The notes: a model not told the origin generated them from the letters alone. Counted from the stretch's first letter, positions 26,246 through 35,249 are shown. The stretch: DNA of 64,000 nt from JANYHF01 sp963732765 (GCA_963732765.1 CAVTAS010000003.1:1-64000); one strand, 5' to 3'. Numbers and translations: made by a program.

Positions 26246-29160
26246 ATGATCAGCGGGAGCGGCGGCACTGTGAAGAGCGCGAAGAGCAAGCAGCGGCCGC
26301 AGCAGCCAGACGCGCTGGACCAGGTTCTGCAGTCGGCCGACGACACCGACGGCATCGACCCGCCCGCCCCTTCCGACGATCCATCCCGCTTGCCCCAGTC
26401 GCCGTCACGCCCATGATGGCGCAGTACACCGAGATCAAGGCGGCCAATCCCGATAGCCTGCTCTTCTACCGCATGGGCGACTTCTACGAGCTGTTCTTCG
26501 AGGACGCCGTTGTCGCTTCGGCGGCGCTGGGCATCACGCTCACCAAACGCGGAAAACACCAGGGCGCCGACATCGCCATGTGCGGCGTGCCGGTGCATGC
26601 GGCTGACGACTATCTGCAAAAGCTGATCCGCAAGGGCTTCCGGGTCGCGGTCTGCGAGCAATCGGAAGACCCCGCCGAGGCCAAGAAGCGCGGCGGCAAA
26701 TCGGTCGTGCGGCGCGACGTTATCCGGCTGGTGACGCCCGGAACGCTCACCGAGGACACGCTGCTCGATGCGCGGCGCAACAATTTTCTCACCGCGCTGT
26801 TCCAGCCACCCGCCGCCAAGGGCGAGGCGCAGCGGCTGGCGCTGGCTTCGGTTGATATTTCCACCGGCGAGTTCCTGGTCAGCGACATCGCCGCCGACCG
26901 ACCTCGGCAGCGAACTCTCCAGCCTCGCCCCGTCCGAAATCGTGGTCGCCGATACTATCGTGGGCGAAGACTGGTTGAAATTGGCGGCGAGCTACACCGG
27001 CTCGTCGCTGACGCCGGTGCCCAAGGCGCACTTCAATTCGCTGAGCGGCGAGCGTGATCTGAAAGCGCGGCTGGGCGTGGCCGATCTCGGCGGCTACGGA
27101 ACATTCTCGCGCGCCGAACTCGCCGCCATCGGCGGTGTGCTGAAATACATCGACCTGACGCAGCTTGGGCGGAAGCCGACGCTGCAGCCGCCGCGCCGCT
27201 CGGGGCCGGCGTCAACCATGGTCATCGATCCCGCGACCCGCGCCAATCTCGAGTTGATGAAGACCACCGCAGGCGAGCGGCAGGGCAGCCTGCTTCACGC
27301 CATCGACAAGACCGTCACCGGTGCGGGCGCGCGAAAACTGGCGGGGCGACTGGGAAGTCCGCTGAAAGATGTCGCCAAGATCAAGCAGCGGCTCGATGCC
27401 GTCGGGCTTCCTGGCCGACGACACCATGCTGCGTCAGATGCTGCGCGAAACGCTCCGTAGCGCCCCCGATATCGCACGCGCGCTGTCGCGGCTGTGCCTG
27501 ACGCGGGGCGGCCCGCGCGACCTCGCCGCCATCCGCGATGGGCTGACGGCCGCCCTGGCGCTGCGCGACCGGCTGAACGGCGCCGGGCGCGACCTCGGGC
27601 TGCCGATCGAACTGGACTTCATCCGTACCCGTCTCGGAAACTCCGCGCTCTCCCTGCGCGAGCCGCTCAACAACGCCTTGGTCCAGGAGCCGCCCGTACT
27701 GCGCCGCGAGGGCGGCTACATTCGCGACGGCTTCCGCAAGGAGCTCGATGACAACCGCACTTTGCGCGACCAGAGCCGCCAGGTGCTGGCCGCCATGCAG
27801 ATGCGCATCCAGGAAGAGACCGGCATCAAGGCGCTGAAGGTGCGGCACAACAATGTGCTGGGATTCTTCATCGAAGTGCCGGCGGGCCAGGCCAAGGCGC
27901 TGCAAAGCCCTCCGCATTCGGAGAAATTCTTCCACCGCCAGACCATGGCGGGCGCGATGCGGTTTTCCACGGCCGAACTGGCCGATATCGAAGGCCGCAT
28001 CACCTCGGCGGGCGAGCGGGCGGTGGCGCTGGAGCAGGAGATTTTCGACGAACTGGCCAACGCCGTCGTGAAACAGCAGCCGGAACTGACGTCGCTCGCC
28101 AATGCCCTGGCCGGATTGGACGTGGCTTCAGCCTTGGCGGAACTGGCCGTGGATCAACGCTACGTGCGCCCCGAGCTGGACGACAGCGCGGCCTTCGAGA
28201 TCGAGGGCGGGCGGCATCCGGTTGTCGAGCAGGCGCTGGTGGCGTCGGGCGGCACATTCATCGAGAACGATTGCGTGCTCGGCCGCGCAGGGGCGAAACC
28301 TGCGCGGCCGTCGGGTCCGAAAGGAAATCTCGCGCAAGGTGGCACACCTTACGACATGCCCGGCTTCGATGCCGGCGACGATCCGCGCCTGTGGATTGTC
28401 ACCGGCCCGAACATGGCCGGTAAATCGACGTTTCTGCGCCAGAACGCGCTGATCGCCATTATGGCGCAGATGGGCTCGTTCGTTCCGGCCAAGCGCGCGC
28501 ACATCGGCGTGCTCGACCGCCTGTTCAGCCGCGTCGGCGCGTCGGACGATCTCGCGCGCGGCCGCTCCACCTTCATGGTCGAAATGGTGGAGACCGCCGG
28601 CATCCTCAACCAGGCCGGCCCGCGCTCCCTGGTGATCCTCGACGAAATCGGACGTGGTACGTCGACCTTCGACGGCCTCTCCATCGCCTGGGCCGCCGTC
28701 GAATACCTGCACGAAGTCAACCGCTGCCGGGCGCTGTTTGCCACCCACTATCACGAACTGACGGCGCTGGGCGCTAAGCTCCCGCACGCCGCCAATGCCA
28801 CTATCGAAGTCAAGGAGTGGCAGGACGAAATCGTGTTCCTGCACAAGGTCATTCCGGGAACGGCCAATCGCAGTTACGGCATCCAGGTGGCGAAATTGGC
28901 TGGCCTGCCACGCGCGGTGACGGACCGCGCCGGGGAGGTCTTGCGGCTGCTTGGAGGAGGAGGGCCAGAAGGCGAGCCCGGAGGATCTGATTGCGGATCT
29001 GCCGCTGTTTGCGGCTGCGCGGCCGGTAAGCGTGGTCGGTGGATTGGGCGCGCCCGCCAAGCCATCGCCGGCGCTTGAAGCCCTCGGCGAAATCAACCCC
29101 GACGACCTGACCCCAAAGCAGGCGCTGGAGGCGCTCTATCGGTTGAAAGGCCTGTCATGA
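26246..29160 (+). CDS. mutS: DNA mismatch repair protein MutS (several apparent frameshifts)
   Basis: Consecutive frames join into a full MutS. The mismatch-binding domain is 'LLFYRMGDFYELFFEDAV' with Phe-x-Glu-equivalent context. The core has 'ETGIKALKVRHNNVLGFFIE'. The ATPase has Walker A 'TGPNMAGKSTFLRQNAL', 'SRVGASDDLARGRSTFMVEM' and 'VILDEIGRGTSTFDGLSIAW'. The C-terminus ends 'LTPKQALEALYRLKGLS'. One-base excesses near 26899, 27405 and 28950 explain three breaks. A start at ATG 26246 needs one missing base near 26400; the minimal start is ATG 26413. Before Walker A there is an insertion of about 24 residues encoded by DNA with two hairpins. MutS recognises mismatches and works with MutL. 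Confidence 0.9.
28280..28350 (+). repeat. Palindromic insert inside mutS
   Basis: Two hairpins lie in coding sequence: cggccgcgcagg (28280-28291) with cctgcgcggccg (28299-28310), a perfect 12-base stem with a 7-base loop, and aaggtg (28336-28341) with cacctt (28345-28350). The frame stays open and encodes 'GRAGAKPARPSGPKGNLAQG', a segment that usual MutS proteins lack at this place. Confidence 0.65.
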
Positions 29161-29266
29161 TAACGCTGCGTTCAATGCATCGTGTATGCGGTAACGAGTG
29201 GTTGAATGGCATGTGTACGCAAGATGTCGTTCAGTTACAGCCGTCAACTGGCAAAGGAGAATGCCC

Positions 29267-29500
29267 ATGAAAATCGCTTCGAAGACCGGCGCTGCGCTTG
29301 CTTTTGCCGCCGCTGCAATGATTGGCGCTACCGCTGTTCCCGTGTTGCAGACTGCCCCGGCCCAGGCCGCAGAAACGATCAAGTGCTTCGGCATCAATTC
29401 TTGCGCCGGCCACGGCGGGAACAATTCCTGCGCTGGCAAGGGCGTGGTGTCGACGACCAAGGCGAACTGCCTGGCAAAGGGCGGCAAGATCGTCAGCTAG
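29267..29500 (+). CDS. bufA: Bufferin-type RiPP precursor (BufA-like, DUF2282-related)
   Basis: A 77-residue precursor. ATG 29267 is chosen because aaaggag ends 7 bases upstream, whereas ATG 29261 is too close to it. Residues 1-34 form a Sec signal peptide (cleavage after APAQA near 34), and the mature core 'ETIKCFGINSCAGHGGNNSC' continues to residue 77. There are four cysteines at 40, 46, 55 and 68 in the repeating K/N-x-C-x-G context of bufferins. Known bufferins are exported copper-buffering peptides whose cysteines are converted to thiooxazoles by a DUF692 oxidase. The oxidase and partner genes follow directly. A GGTAAC at 29190-29195 resembles an ECF sigma -35 core, but I see no convincing -10. 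Confidence 0.85.
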   Translation: MKIASKTGAALAFAAAAMIGATAVPVLQTAPAQAAETIKCFGINSCAGHGGNNSCAGKGVVSTTKANCLAKGGKIVS

Positions 29501-29592
29501 ACGCCTCTGCAAGAACCTCTTGTCCGCCGGCCGGCAGTATGCTGTCGCGACCGGCGGAGCTTTTTGACCTGGTCCAACAAGGGATGCCTGAC

Positions 29593-30435
29593 ATGGTAGC
29601 GCCTCTTCCCCGTCCCGCCAACCTCGGCTTCGGATTGGGTCTGCGGGCGCAGCATTATGACGACATCCTGGCGGGTACCCCTGATGTCGATTGGTTCGAA
29701 GCGATCTCCGAGAACTACTTCGGCGACGGCGGACGGCCACTGCAAACCCTGTTGGAAATTCGCGACCGCTATCCCGTCGTTCTACACGGGGTTTCGTTGT
29801 CGATTGCCACGACTGCGCCGCTCGATATGGCCTACCTCGACAGGCTTAAGCGGCTTGCGGCGGTGGTCGAACCGAAGTGGGTCTCCGATCATTTGTGCTG
29901 GACCGGCGTACACGGGCACAACCTGCACGACCTGTTGCCCATACCCTACACCCGCGAGGCGCTGGATCACGTCGTGGAACGGGTCAGCCGCGTGCAGGAA
30001 TTTCTCGGCCGCCGCATCGCGCTTGAGAACGTCTCCAGTTATGTCGCGTTTGCCGGTAGCGAAATGACCGAGTGGGAGTTCATCTCCGAACTTGCGCGCC
30101 GCACTGGATGCTGGTTGATCTTCGACATCAACAACGTTTTCGTGTCGACTTTCAATCACGGCTGGAGCGCGCAGGACTTCATCGATGGCGTGCCAGCCGG
30201 CCAAGTCATCCAGTTTCATCTCGCCGGCCACGAGGACAATCTCACCCACCTGATCGACACTCATGGCTCAGCCATAATCGACAAGGTGTGGGACCTCTAC
30301 GCGGCAGCCGTGCGCCGGTTCGGTGCTGTCTCCACCATGATCGAACGCGACGAGAACATCCCGCCCCTGGCCGAAGTCGTGGCCGAACTGGACCGGGCCC
30401 GTGCAATTTCCGCCCGCGTCTTAGGGGGATCATGA
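29593..30435 (+). CDS. bufB: Bufferin-modifying MNIO oxidase (BufB, DUF692)
   Basis: A 280-residue TIM-barrel protein of the DUF692 / multinuclear non-haem iron oxidase family. ATG 29593 follows aaggga; ATG 29584 is a poorer alternative. Likely iron-binding residues of the family are in place: E37 ('FEAISENYF'), H65 ('VVLHGVSLS'), E145 ('ALENVSSY'), D178 ('FDINNVFVS'), H209 and H213 ('QFHLAGHED'), and E251/D253 ('IERDENIPP'). It would oxidise cysteines in the bufA product. The gene lies 92 bases after bufA and overlaps bufC by ATGA. Confidence 0.9.
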   Translation: MVAPLPRPANLGFGLGLRAQHYDDILAGTPDVDWFEAISENYFGDGGRPLQTLLEIRDRYPVVLHGVSLSIATTAPLDMAYLDRLKRLAAVVEPKWVSDHLCWTGVHGHNLHDLLPIPYTREALDHVVERVSRVQEFLGRRIALENVSSYVAFAGSEMTEWEFISELARRTGCWLIFDINNVFVSTFNHGWSAQDFIDGVPAGQVIQFHLAGHEDNLTHLIDTHGSAIIDKVWDLYAAAVRRFGAVSTMIERDENIPPLAEVVAELDRARAISARVLGGS

Positions 30436-31223
30436 GCAGCCCCCATCCCTCGACCCTTCCCTTGGCCGAGCTGCAGGCCGCATTTCAGGCTGCCATCTTG
30501 AGCGATGATCCGGCCGTACTCGCTGCAATCCTTGAGCCCCCCCTCGAAGCCCGAGACCGACTGCTTGGCGTATACCAGAACGCTTACCGGCAGCGGCTCC
30601 TGGGCGCGATTGCCAACGGCTATCCCTTGTTAAGAGCGCTGACCGGACCGGAGCGATTTCAAGAGATTGCTGCATCTTACATCGCTGCCAATGTCTCCAC
30701 CTCCCCCGACATGTCGCAGTATGTTGCGGGGCTCCCGGGCCATCTGGCCAGCGCGACGCCTTGGCCAGCCGAACCGCTACTCGCGGAGATGGCGCGGCTT
30801 GAAGAAACCATTGCGGCCGTATTCGTGTCTGCCGACGACAAGCGCCTGCAACTGGCTGACCTGGGCGCGCTGCCGATTGAAGCCTGGCCGGACCTCGCTT
30901 TCGCGCCGGCCGCCGCAACCTGCCGCCTGGATTTTTCCACCAATGCCTTCGCCATCTGGCTGGCTCTGTCTCGCGCCGAAGCTGCGCCTGATGCGGCAGC
31001 CCTCGCACAGGCCGAGCATATCATCGCTTACCGCCCCGAGTGGGTGGTCCAGCTGCGCTCGATGCAGCCAGAGGAGGCGATGATGTGGGATGAAATGGTG
31101 AGTGGACGACCGTTTGGTGAGCTGTGCCAGAGTGTTGCTGAGCACGGAGGCGAGAATGGCGCGGCCGGTCGGGCGGCCGCCTATCTTGGTGGCTGGGTCG
31201 GCGCCGGCATGCTCGCAGCTTAG
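30432..31223 (+). CDS. bufC: Bufferin biosynthesis partner (BufC, DUF2063)
   Basis: A 263-residue protein. The N-terminal DUF2063 domain shows 'LAELQAAFQAAILSDDPAVL', 'RLLGVYQNAYRQRLLGAIAN' and 'YPLLRALTGPERFQEIAASY', the normal family pattern. The C-terminal part ('VVQLRSMQPEEAMMWDEMVS') is the RRE-like half that presents the precursor to the MNIO enzyme in related systems. The start overlaps the bufB stop (ATGA), so the two are made together. Length is normal for BufC. Confidence 0.87.
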   Translation: MSSPHPSTLPLAELQAAFQAAILSDDPAVLAAILEPPLEARDRLLGVYQNAYRQRLLGAIANGYPLLRALTGPERFQEIAASYIAANVSTSPDMSQYVAGLPGHLASATPWPAEPLLAEMARLEETIAAVFVSADDKRLQLADLGALPIEAWPDLAFAPAAATCRLDFSTNAFAIWLALSRAEAAPDAAALAQAEHIIAYRPEWVVQLRSMQPEEAMMWDEMVSGRPFGELCQSVAEHGGENGAAGRAAAYLGGWVGAGMLAA

Positions 31224-31266
31224 GATGCTGCCGTACTTTGTCAGCACGATGTTATATGCTCGCCCC

Positions 31267-31965
31267 ATGTCCCGCGCCTCTCGCCTGCTTGACCTCCTGC
31301 AGCTTCTGCGCCGTCACCGCCAGCCGGTGAGCGGGCAGACGCTTGCGTCCGAGTTGGGCGTGTCCCTGCGCAGTCTCTATCGTGACATCGACACCCTGCG
31401 CAGCCAGGGCGCCCATATCGAGGGCGAGGCCGGCGTTGGCTATGTGCTGCGTCCCGGCATGATGCTGCCGCCGCTGATGTTCACGCCTGAGGAGATGGAG
31501 GCGATCCTGCTCGGCTCCAAGTGGGTGGCGCAGCGGGCCGATGCGCGCCTCGGCGAGGCGGCGGAGAATGCGCTGGCCAAGATCCGCGCCGTTTTGCCAG
31601 CCGATATCGCATCGAGCATCGACGGCGGTGGGCTGACTGTGGGGCCGGGCCAACCGATCATCACAGGCACCATCGATCTCGCGATCATCCGTGACGCGCT
31701 TCGCAAGGAGCGGAAACTGAGCATCGGCTACGTCGATCTCAGCGGCGAGGCGACGGAGCGGATCATCTGGCCCGTGCTCCTCGGGTTCTTCGATCAGGTC
31801 CGCATACTGGCAGCCTGGTGCGAACTGCGGCAGGACTTCCGGCACTTCCGGGTCGACCGCATGCGCACACTCGTGATGCTTGATACTGGCCTGCCGCAGC
31901 GCCGGCGGTCTTTGATGAAAGAGTGGCGCAAGCTCGAGGGATTGACCGGGCACTTTGGCGCCTGA
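31267..31965 (+). CDS. YafY-type helix-turn-helix/WYL transcriptional regulator
   Basis: A 232-residue regulator with an N-terminal HTH_11 domain ('RLLDLLQLLRRHRQPVSGQT', 'LGVSLRSLYRDIDTLRSQGA') and a WYL-like C-terminal domain ('ALRKERKLSIGYVDLSGEAT', 'ILAAWCELRQDFRHFRVDRM'). The start ATG at 31267 gives the standard MSRASRLLDLL N-terminus. It lies 43 bases after bufC on the same strand and 88 bases before a VOC gene. YafY-type regulators often control adjacent VOC/glyoxalase genes, which fits the latter. Confidence 0.87.
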   Translation: MSRASRLLDLLQLLRRHRQPVSGQTLASELGVSLRSLYRDIDTLRSQGAHIEGEAGVGYVLRPGMMLPPLMFTPEEMEAILLGSKWVAQRADARLGEAAENALAKIRAVLPADIASSIDGGGLTVGPGQPIITGTIDLAIIRDALRKERKLSIGYVDLSGEATERIIWPVLLGFFDQVRILAAWCELRQDFRHFRVDRMRTLVMLDTGLPQRRRSLMKEWRKLEGLTGHFGA

Positions 31966-32053
31966 GGTTCACTACTGACAAAAACTGACATGACCCTGTC
32001 GTATCTCCTAGACATCGGCGGCGATGACGCCGCCCAACTGGAGGACGAAAGAC

Positions 32054-32425
32054 ATGCCGAAGTTCAGCCATGTAATCTTGTATGTGACCAACGCCCAGGC
32101 GAGCGCCGAGTTCTATGTTCAACGGTTGGGCCTGCCGAAAATCGAGGTGCATCCGACCTTTGCGATGCTCGGGCTCGGCGCCAACTCCATGCTCGGCCTG
32201 TGGCAGAAGGACGAGGTGCACCCCAAGCCGTCGGTGCCGGCGGGCGGATCGGAAATTGACTTCACCGTGATGGACGACGCCGAAGTCGAAAAGACGCACA
32301 AGGATTGGGCCAAACACGGCGTCGAGATCATCGAGAAGCCCAAGAGGCTCGACTTCGGCTACGCCTTCACCGCAGTCGATCCCGACGGCAACCGCATTCG
32401 CGTCTTCGCGCCTGCGGCCAGGTAG
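32054..32425 (+). CDS. VOC family (glyoxalase/bleomycin-resistance fold) protein
   Basis: A 123-residue protein with the paired beta-alpha-beta-beta-beta units of the vicinal oxygen chelate fold: 'MPKFSHVILYVTNAQASAEF' with 'YVQRLGLPKIEV', then 'EIDFTVMDDAEVEKTHKDWA' and 'YAFTAVDPDGNRIRVFAP'. The final 'DPDGNRIRVF' provides the usual glutamate/aspartate metal side. ATG 32054 follows 'gaggacgaaagac'. It is probably in a unit with the YafY-type regulator gene before it. The substrate is unknown. Confidence 0.85.
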   Translation: MPKFSHVILYVTNAQASAEFYVQRLGLPKIEVHPTFAMLGLGANSMLGLWQKDEVHPKPSVPAGGSEIDFTVMDDAEVEKTHKDWAKHGVEIIEKPKRLDFGYAFTAVDPDGNRIRVFAPAAR

Positions 32426-32437
32426 ATGCTGCAATCA

Positions 32438-32474
32438 ATCAACGCATGTGTTGACAATCAACACATGCGTTGAT
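32438..32474 (+). promoter_or_regulatory. ArsR operator and overlapping promoter
   Basis: A perfect inverted repeat: atcaacgcatgtgttga (32438-32454) and tcaacacatgcgttgat (32458-32474) with a 3-base spacer. The consensus -35 TTGACA (32451-32456) overlaps the left arm and spacer. A TAATAA (32474-32479) with a 17-base gap, or GATAAT at 32472, can act as -10. The arsR ATG is at 32485, so the transcript would begin at or just beside the start codon. Confidence 0.85.
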
Positions 32475-32484
32475 AATAAGAGCC

Positions 32485-32886
32485 ATGACCGATCCGCGTT
32501 CAGCCCTGCACCTCGTTCCGCCCGATACGGGGCCTGACGAGGTGCAGCTGGACGCGGTGTTCTTTGCGCTGTCCGATCCGGTTCGGCGCGCAATCCTGCA
32601 GCGCCTCGACGGCGCAACCGTCACAGTCGGCGAACTGGCCGAGCCGTTCGGCATTTCTCTGCAGGCCGTCTCGCGGCACATCCAGGTGCTGGTGGCGGCC
32701 GGTCTTGTCAGGCAGGAACGCACCGGCCGCATCAGCCGCTGCCGCCTGGAAACCGGGCCGATCCTGGCCGCCACGGTCTGGCTCAGCCGTTACGCCAAGT
32801 ACTGGGAAGCCCAATTCGAAGGGCTCAAGCAGGCGGTCCTGGCGGCCGAGGCGGCCCCCAAGCCGAAGTCGAAACGCAAGCGTTGA
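32485..32886 (+). CDS. ArsR-family transcriptional repressor
   Basis: A 133-residue winged-helix protein: 'VFFALSDPVRRAILQRLDGA', 'TVGELAEPFGISLQAVSRHI' (recognition helix) and 'LVAAGLVRQERTGRISRCRL'. This is the ArsR type that accompanies SRPBCC or DUF899 genes and lacks the metal-binding cysteine pair. The 34-base perfect operator directly before the start indicates autorepression, also of the DUF899 gene 21 bases downstream. A TTG at 32470 would extend the protein by five residues but lies in the operator. The C-terminal tail is lysine-rich. Confidence 0.9.
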   Translation: MTDPRSALHLVPPDTGPDEVQLDAVFFALSDPVRRAILQRLDGATVTVGELAEPFGISLQAVSRHIQVLVAAGLVRQERTGRISRCRLETGPILAATVWLSRYAKYWEAQFEGLKQAVLAAEAAPKPKSKRKR

Positions 32887-32907
32887 TACCAGCCAAGGAG
32901 TTGCATC

Positions 32908-33480
32908 ATGCAGTATGCTGAAGGTAAGAAGACGATCGACGGATACCGCAAGGACATCATGGCGCTGCGCGAGAAGATGCGCGCGGCGCGGGACGCCATC
33001 GAGCCGGCATCGGTCGCGGATTATCAGCTCACAGATGGGTCTGGTCCCGTCAAGCTGTCGCAACTGTTCGGCGACAAGAACGAGTTGATTGTCATCCACA
33101 ACATGGGCAATTCGTGCGCCTACTGCACGCTCTGGGCCGACGGCTACAATGGCGTGGCCGACCATCTCGCCAGCCGCGCCGCCTTCGTGGTGGTGAGCCC
33201 GGATTCACCGGAGGCCCAAAAGAAGTTCGCCGACAGCCGCGGCTGGACATTCCGCATGGCCAGCCATGGCGGCGGGGCGTTCGCCGCCGATATGGGGTAT
33301 AAATCGGAAAAAGGCGGCTGGCTGCCCGGCGTCTCCGTGTTCCGCAAGGACGGCGGCAAGATCGTCCGTGTCTCCGACACCCCGCTCGGTCCCTACGACG
33401 ATTTCTGCAACGTCTGGCACCTGTTCGACATGCTGCCGGGCGGTGCGGCCGGCTGGGGCCCGAAGTTCAAGTACGGTTGA
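32908..33480 (+). CDS. DUF899 thioredoxin-like protein
   Basis: A 190-residue protein; ATG 32908 follows aaggag. It has the thioredoxin-like DUF899 pattern: 'IVIHNMGNSCAYCTLWADGY' with a CAYC active-site motif, then 'RAAFVVVSPDSPEAQKKFAD' and 'GWTFRMASHGGGAFAADMGY'. These proteins are often encoded after an ArsR gene, as here. A redox role is likely from the C-x-x-C, but the substrate is unknown. The gene is followed by palindromic repeat copy H. Confidence 0.85.
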   Translation: MQYAEGKKTIDGYRKDIMALREKMRAARDAIEPASVADYQLTDGSGPVKLSQLFGDKNELIVIHNMGNSCAYCTLWADGYNGVADHLASRAAFVVVSPDSPEAQKKFADSRGWTFRMASHGGGAFAADMGYKSEKGGWLPGVSVFRKDGGKIVRVSDTPLGPYDDFCNVWHLFDMLPGGAAGWGPKFKYG

Positions 33481-33483
33481 CCT

Positions 33484-33682
33484 TCCTTCTCCCCCGCTCC
33501 TTTGCGGGGGAGAAGATGGCCGCCGAGACGCCATAGCGTCGAGGAAACAAGGCCGGATGGGCAGCCGCTTGCTCCGTCGCTGTGGCACGAGGGCCCGAGT
33601 CAGCACCTGCCCCTCATCCGGCCGTCGTCCTCCGCGCATGCGCGTCGGCGGCCACCTTCTCCCCCAAAAATGGGGGAGAAGG
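33484..33682. repeat. Palindromic intergenic element, copy H, with a downstream module
   Basis: Left hairpin cttctcccccgc/gcgggggagaag (33487-33515), 'ccggatgggcagccgcttgc' and inverted 'agcacctgcccctcatccgg', then right hairpin ccttctccccca/tgggggagaagg (33654-33682). It is followed at 33698-33735 by 'cttatgctggcgccgatgcg' plus 'ccttcgcggggatgacga', the same module that follows copy E. Confidence 0.8.
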
Positions 33683-33772
33683 AAAACAGCACCGCGCTTA
33701 TGCTGGCGCCGATGCGCCTTCGCGGGGATGACGAGGCTTTGGGTACCTTTTGTGAGTGCCAGAACAGGAGCG

Positions 33773-34345
33773 TCAGACGCTGCGATAGAGCAGGGCAGCT
33801 GGCTTGCCAGCGCGGTCGGAGTAGATGACTTCCGGCGCGCGAAGCCAATCAGCTTTATCAAGAACATCCCGGCACACCGGATTGACATAGAGCAGCCGAA
33901 CCGGACGTTTTATCCGTTTCACGCTGTCGCGAATGTTGCCGGCAACTTGCGCGAACAGCTCGCCGCCAAACGGATTGTACAGGTAGAACACCGTGCCGCC
34001 GCTGCAGTCGAAGTCGGTGGCGCTGCCTTGCATCACGCCGAAAGTCCGCGCCTTGCGGCCGCGCATGACTTCGAGATTGCGCTGCGCCGCCGCAGCATGG
34101 TGCGGCGTGATCTCGACACCGGCGGCGCGGACGATCGGCATGCGCGCCGCCAGGCACAGCACCCGTCCCCGGCCGCAGCCGATGTCCATGAAGCAGTCGT
34201 CGGCCTCGAGCGGCAGAGCGGCGAACAGTTTGCGCAGCACGTGATAGGCGGTCGGCCGGCAATCGTCGCCGCCGGTATCGACGCCCAGCATGCCGTCCCA
34301 GATGCGGTCGGCGCTATCGGCCAATGCAGTCCTGATGCTTCGCAT
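33773..34345 (-). CDS. Class I SAM-dependent methyltransferase
   Basis: A 190-residue protein with the SAM-binding motif I 'DCFMDIGCGRGRVLCLAARM' and motif II-like 'AAGVEITPHHAAAAQRNLEV'. 'GGTVFYLYNPFGGELF' holds the post-motif II N-P-F segment. ATG 34345 follows 'ggggatctcgc'; a longer version from 34510 adds an unlikely basic N-terminus. It is divergent from the Wza-like gene at 34641 and may modify a component of the polysaccharide, but the methyl acceptor is unknown. Confidence 0.78.
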   Translation of the reverse strand: MRSIRTALADSADRIWDGMLGVDTGGDDCRPTAYHVLRKLFAALPLEADDCFMDIGCGRGRVLCLAARMPIVRAAGVEITPHHAAAAQRNLEVMRGRKARTFGVMQGSATDFDCSGGTVFYLYNPFGGELFAQVAGNIRDSVKRIKRPVRLLYVNPVCRDVLDKADWLRAPEVIYSDRAGKPAALLYRSV

Positions 34346-34640
34346 GCGAGATCCCCGCGAAGGACGTGGCGAATTGCTTGGCCCAACTCCTCGTCTGCCC
34401 ACAATAGACCTGAAGAATGAATAACAAATGCAACCGCTGCGGGTTACGCGGAAACAGCTGTATCGAACCGACTTCGGATCAAACGCGGCCACCTGTTCAT
34501 CGATGGGCAACCATGACGGCCCGCCTGGGCGCGGATTAACCGGTTGCTAACCACTCTCGGCGTAACCGTATCGCCTGGGGTTGCTGGCGTCGATGTCGAC
34601 TAGCGGCCCCCGCGTTACGGCCAGATGTATGGAGTAGGCC

Positions 34641-35234
34641 TTGTCGGTTGGCGTAAAGGTCTCTGCAAAGATTGTCGTCTGCTTCGCCCTGCTGCTGCCG
34701 GGCTTGAGCGGATGCGCGAGCATGACGCAATTCGGCTTTGCTCCGGCGGCCGATGTCAGCCTGGCCAAGCTCGACCGCATCTACCGGCTGGGCGTGGGCG
34801 ACAAGCTGAAGGTGGAAGTGTTCGGCGAGCCGGAATTGACCGGCGAGAGCGAAGTCAACGTCTCGGGCAACATTTCGCTGCCGCTGCTGGGTAATATGCC
34901 GGCCAAGGGCATGCCGCTCGACCAGTTCGCCGATACGCTGCGCCAGAAGCTGCAGCAGGGCTACATCAAGAACCCGCAGTTGAACGTGCAGGTACTCAAC
35001 TATCGCCCGATCTATGTGCAGGGCGAAGTCCGGCACGGCGGCGAATTTCCGTACAAGCCGGGTCTCAGCATCGCCGACGCCGTTGCGCTGGCGGGCGGCT
35101 ATACCTATCGCGCCGTCACCAACTCCGTCCTGTTACGCCGCCAGGGCGAGGCCACCGGCCGCAGCATCCCGATGGACGGCAGCATCCCGGTGCTGCCGGG
35201 CGACAATCTCCTCGTCCAGGAACGCTTCTTTTAA
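34641..35234 (+). CDS. Polysaccharide export lipoprotein (Wza/GfcE-like, SLBB)
   Basis: A 197-residue outer-membrane lipoprotein. TTG start at 34641 follows 'ggagtaggcc'. The signal peptide ends in the lipobox L-S-G-C25. The Poly_export domain follows ('LDRIYRLGVGDKLKVEVFGE', 'SGNISLPLLGNMPAKGMPLD'), then an SLBB domain ('PIYVQGEVRHGGEFPYKPG', 'SIADAVALAGGYTYRAVTNS'). It would form the export channel paired with the Wzc-like protein from 36585. It opens a rightward operon with the beta-barrel and Wzc genes. Confidence 0.9.
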   Translation: MSVGVKVSAKIVVCFALLLPGLSGCASMTQFGFAPAADVSLAKLDRIYRLGVGDKLKVEVFGEPELTGESEVNVSGNISLPLLGNMPAKGMPLDQFADTLRQKLQQGYIKNPQLNVQVLNYRPIYVQGEVRHGGEFPYKPGLSIADAVALAGGYTYRAVTNSVLLRRQGEATGRSIPMDGSIPVLPGDNLLVQERFF

Positions 35235-35249
35235 CCCTTGGTTGCTGCG

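Noticed and set aside
29190..29215. GGTAAC as an ECF-sigma promoter of the bufferin operon
   Set aside because: No matching -10 at 16-17 bases; kept only as a remark.
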